Source: Pseudomonas sp. WN033
GTDB lineage: Bacteria; Pseudomonadota; Gammaproteobacteria; Pseudomonadales; Pseudomonadaceae
Assembly (NCBI GenBank): GCA_002287035.1
Contig: NSKG01000003.1
Coordinates: 186,001-250,000, forward strand
Reading direction: 5' to 3'
Length of the DNA: 64,000 nucleotides
The translations under genes were made by a program, and so were the position numbers. The number at the start of each line of letters is the position of its first letter. Positions within the stretch are counted from its first letter, which is position 1. A model generated the notes under the pieces. That model was not told where the DNA came from, made no database searches, and saw only the letters and a program-made list of their open reading frames with translations. Of the stretch, positions 62,252 through 64,000 are shown piece by piece.

Positions 62252-63412
62252 ATGAGCGTATTGACCATGCAGGAGCTGGATCTCAAAGGCCAGCGGGTGC
62301 TGATTCGTGAAGATCTGAACGTGCCGGTCAAGAACGGCAAGGTGGCCAGTGATGCGCGTATCGTCGCCTCCTTGCCGACCATCAAACTGGCGCTGGAGAA
62401 GGGCGCGGCAGTGATGGTCTGTTCGCACCTGGGGCGGCCGGAAGAGGGCGTGTTCAGCGAAGAGAACAGTCTGGCACCGGTAGCGGCGTATCTGAGCGAG
62501 GCGCTGGGTCGTGAGGTGCCGCTGGTACGCGATTATCTGGATGGTGTTGCGGTGCAGCCCGGTGAGCTGGTGTTGCTGGAGAACGTACGCTTCAACAGCG
62601 GTGAGAAGAAGAATACCGATGAGCTGGCGCAGAAATATGCGGCGCTTTGTGATGTGTTTGTGATGGATGCCTTTGGTACTGCGCACCGGGCTCAGGGTTC
62701 GACCCATGGGGTGGCGAAGTTTGCCAAGGTAGCCTGTGCCGGCCCGCTTCTGGCGGCTGAGCTGGAGGCGCTGGCCAAGGCGCTGGACAAGCCGTCGCGG
62801 CCGATGCTGGCGATTGTTGCTGGCTCCAAGGTGTCGACCAAGCTGGATGTGCTCAATGCTCTGGCTGAGAAGTGCGATCAGTTGATTGTTGGCGGTGGTA
62901 TCGCCAATACCTTCCTTGCGGCTGCCGGCTATAAGGTTGGCAAGTCGCTGTATGAGGCTGATCTGGTGGATACCGCCAAGGCCATCGCGGCCAAGGTCAG
63001 CGTGCCGCTGCCGACTGATGTGGTGGTGGCCAAGGAGTTTGCCGAAAACGCTGAGGCGACGGTCAAGGCGATTGCCGATGTGGCCGATGACGACATGATT
63101 CTGGATATCGGGCCGCAAACCGCCAAGATCTTTGGCGAGATGCTCAAGGCTTCCGGTACCATTTTGTGGAATGGCCCGGTTGGCGTGTTCGAGTTTGACC
63201 AGTTTGGCAACGGCACCAAGGTGCTGGCCGAGGCGATTGCCCAAAGCCCGGCGTTTTCGATTGCCGGTGGTGGCGATACCCTGGCAGCAATTGACAAGTA
63301 TGGCGTAGCTGAGCGGATTTCCTATATTTCTACTGGTGGCGGTGCGTTCCTCGAGTTTGTTGAGGGCAAGGTGTTGCCGGCGGTTGAGATTCTGCAGCAG
63401 CGCGCACGATAA
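62252..63412 (+). CDS. pgk: phosphoglycerate kinase
   Basis: Glycolytic and gluconeogenic kinase, 386 residues, monomer. [82 protein letters not shown] and the ATP-loop [12 protein letters not shown] are present. AAGGAG precedes the ATG. fba follows after 34 bases. Confidence 0.98.
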   Translation: MSVLTMQELDLKGQRVLIREDLNVPVKNGKVASDARIVASLPTIKLALEKGAAVMVCSHLGRPEEGVFSEENSLAPVAAYLSEALGREVPLVRDYLDGVAVQPGELVLLENVRFNSGEKKNTDELAQKYAALCDVFVMDAFGTAHRAQGSTHGVAKFAKVACAGPLLAAELEALAKALDKPSRPMLAIVAGSKVSTKLDVLNALAEKCDQLIVGGGIANTFLAAAGYKVGKSLYEADLVDTAKAIAAKVSVPLPTDVVVAKEFAENAEATVKAIADVADDDMILDIGPQTAKIFGEMLKASGTILWNGPVGVFEFDQFGNGTKVLAEAIAQSPAFSIAGGGDTLAAIDKYGVAERISYISTGGGAFLEFVEGKVLPAVEILQQRAR

Positions 63413-63446
63413 ACCGAGTTCCGACATTTAAACGGAGAGACAACCC

Positions 63447-64000
63447 ATGGCCCTGATCAGTCTGCGCCAAATGCTGGACCACGCTGCCGAGTTCGGCTAC
63501 GGCGTGCCGGCGTTCAACGTCAATAACCTGGAGCAGGTCCGCGCCATCATGGAAGCGGCCTCCAATACCGATTCGCCAGTGATCCTGCAGGCTTCGGCTG
63601 GTGCGCGCAAATATGCCGGTGCGCCGTTCCTGCGTCACATGATTCTCGCGGCGATTGAAGAGTTTCCGCATATTCCGGTGTGCATGCACCAGGACCACGG
63701 CACCAGTCCGGCGGTATGTCAGCGCTCGATTCAGCTCGGCTTTTCCTCGGTGATGATGGATGGCTCGCTGGGCGAGGACGGCAAGACTCCGACCGATTAC
63801 GAATACAACGTCCGGGTAACCCGTCAGACGGTCGAGATGGCCCATGCCTGCGGTGTCTCGGTCGAAGGCGAGCTGGGGTGTCTGGGTAGCCTGGAAACCG
63901 GTATGGCCGGTGAAGAAGATGGCATCGGTGCCGAAGGCGTGCTGGATCACAGCCAGATGCTGACCGATCCGGAAGAGGCGGCTGATTTCGTCAAGCAGAC
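63447..64000 (+). CDS. fba: fructose-bisphosphate aldolase class II, N-terminal part (3' end outside window)
   Basis: Zinc-dependent aldolase. The frame runs from ATG at 63447, behind CGGAGAG, to the window end with no stop (184 codons). [38 protein letters not shown], the zinc and catalytic loop CMHQDHG, and SSVMMDGS plus [14 protein letters not shown] identify the subclass with the tetrameric insert. It is the last gene of the tktA-epd-pgk-fba run. Confidence 0.95.
   Translation, partial: MALISLRQMLDHAAEFGYGVPAFNVNNLEQVRAIMEAASNTDSPVILQASAGARKYAGAPFLRHMILAAIEEFPHIPVCMHQDHGTSPAVCQRSIQLGFSSVMMDGSLGEDGKTPTDYEYNVRVTRQTVEMAHACGVSVEGELGCLGSLETGMAGEEDGIGAEGVLDHSQMLTDPEEAADFVKQ

Overview
The window is a G+C-rich chromosomal segment of a Pseudomonas-lineage gammaproteobacterium. 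Gene content and order follow Pseudomonas aeruginosa blocks I remember: rpoD-dnaG-rpsU-tsaD-folB-folK-cca-spoVR-yeaH-prkA-glpE-apaH-apaG-rsmA-pdxA-surA-lptD-amgK-murU-djlA, then rpe-gph-trpEGDC, gcdR-gcdH-gcdG, lldR-lldPDE, rhlE-metF-ahcY and metK-arsR-tktA-epd-pgk-fba. I suspect a small-genome branch such as Halopseudomonas, but that is a guess. I found no transposase, integrase, phage gene, CRISPR array, tRNA or rRNA. Almost all of it is core genome; the unusual material lies between genes.

Layout. 1-7606: macromolecular-synthesis operon (rpsU, dnaG, rpoD, minus strand), tsaD, plsY and folate genes. 7595-13707: cca and the stress set prkA-yeaH-spoVR, with a long structured leader before prkA. 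14026-21367: a tight minus-strand run from lptD and surA through pdxA, rsmA, apaG and apaH to glpE. 21522-24000: MurNAc recycling (amgK, murU) and djlA. 24237-26739: a DUF3530 gene, rpe and gph. 26812-30852: a contiguous trpEGDC operon behind a Trp-rich leader peptide. 30989-36004: cytochrome b561, YceI and a four-gene iron-siderophore type ABC importer. 36071-39670: glutarate catabolism. 39759-47410: a Usp protein, then L- and D-lactate uptake and oxidation under LldR. 47426-50124: a four-gene lipid-synthesis-like cluster. 50362-51309: two small exported proteins. 51315-58656: rhlE and the methyl (SAM/SAH) cycle genes metF, ahcY and metK, with a SAH riboswitch and an ArsR-methyltransferase regulator. 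58877-64000: tktA, epd, pgk and the start of fba.

The signal I consider most worth following is a family of structured intergenic repeats at 24040-24210, 52908-52994, 55549-55645 and 62052-62163. Each has the same short core inside a long stem whose sequence differs from copy to copy while staying self-complementary. Three carry a further outer inverted repeat (exact in two, imperfect in one), and one carries an extra insert of about 80 bases with two hairpins of its own. A second, partly overlapping group has MITE-like ends related to AACCTCTGA (4163-4339, 24000-24252, 52863-53042). A third is the common GTCATTGCGA palindrome (near 25880, 38344 and 56235). Regulatory sequences that can be read directly include three LldR-type operators, a trp leader peptide, a SAH riboswitch with a hairpin over the ribosome binding site, a 26-base palindrome upstream of arsR-metK, and a stem-loop leader upstream of prkA.
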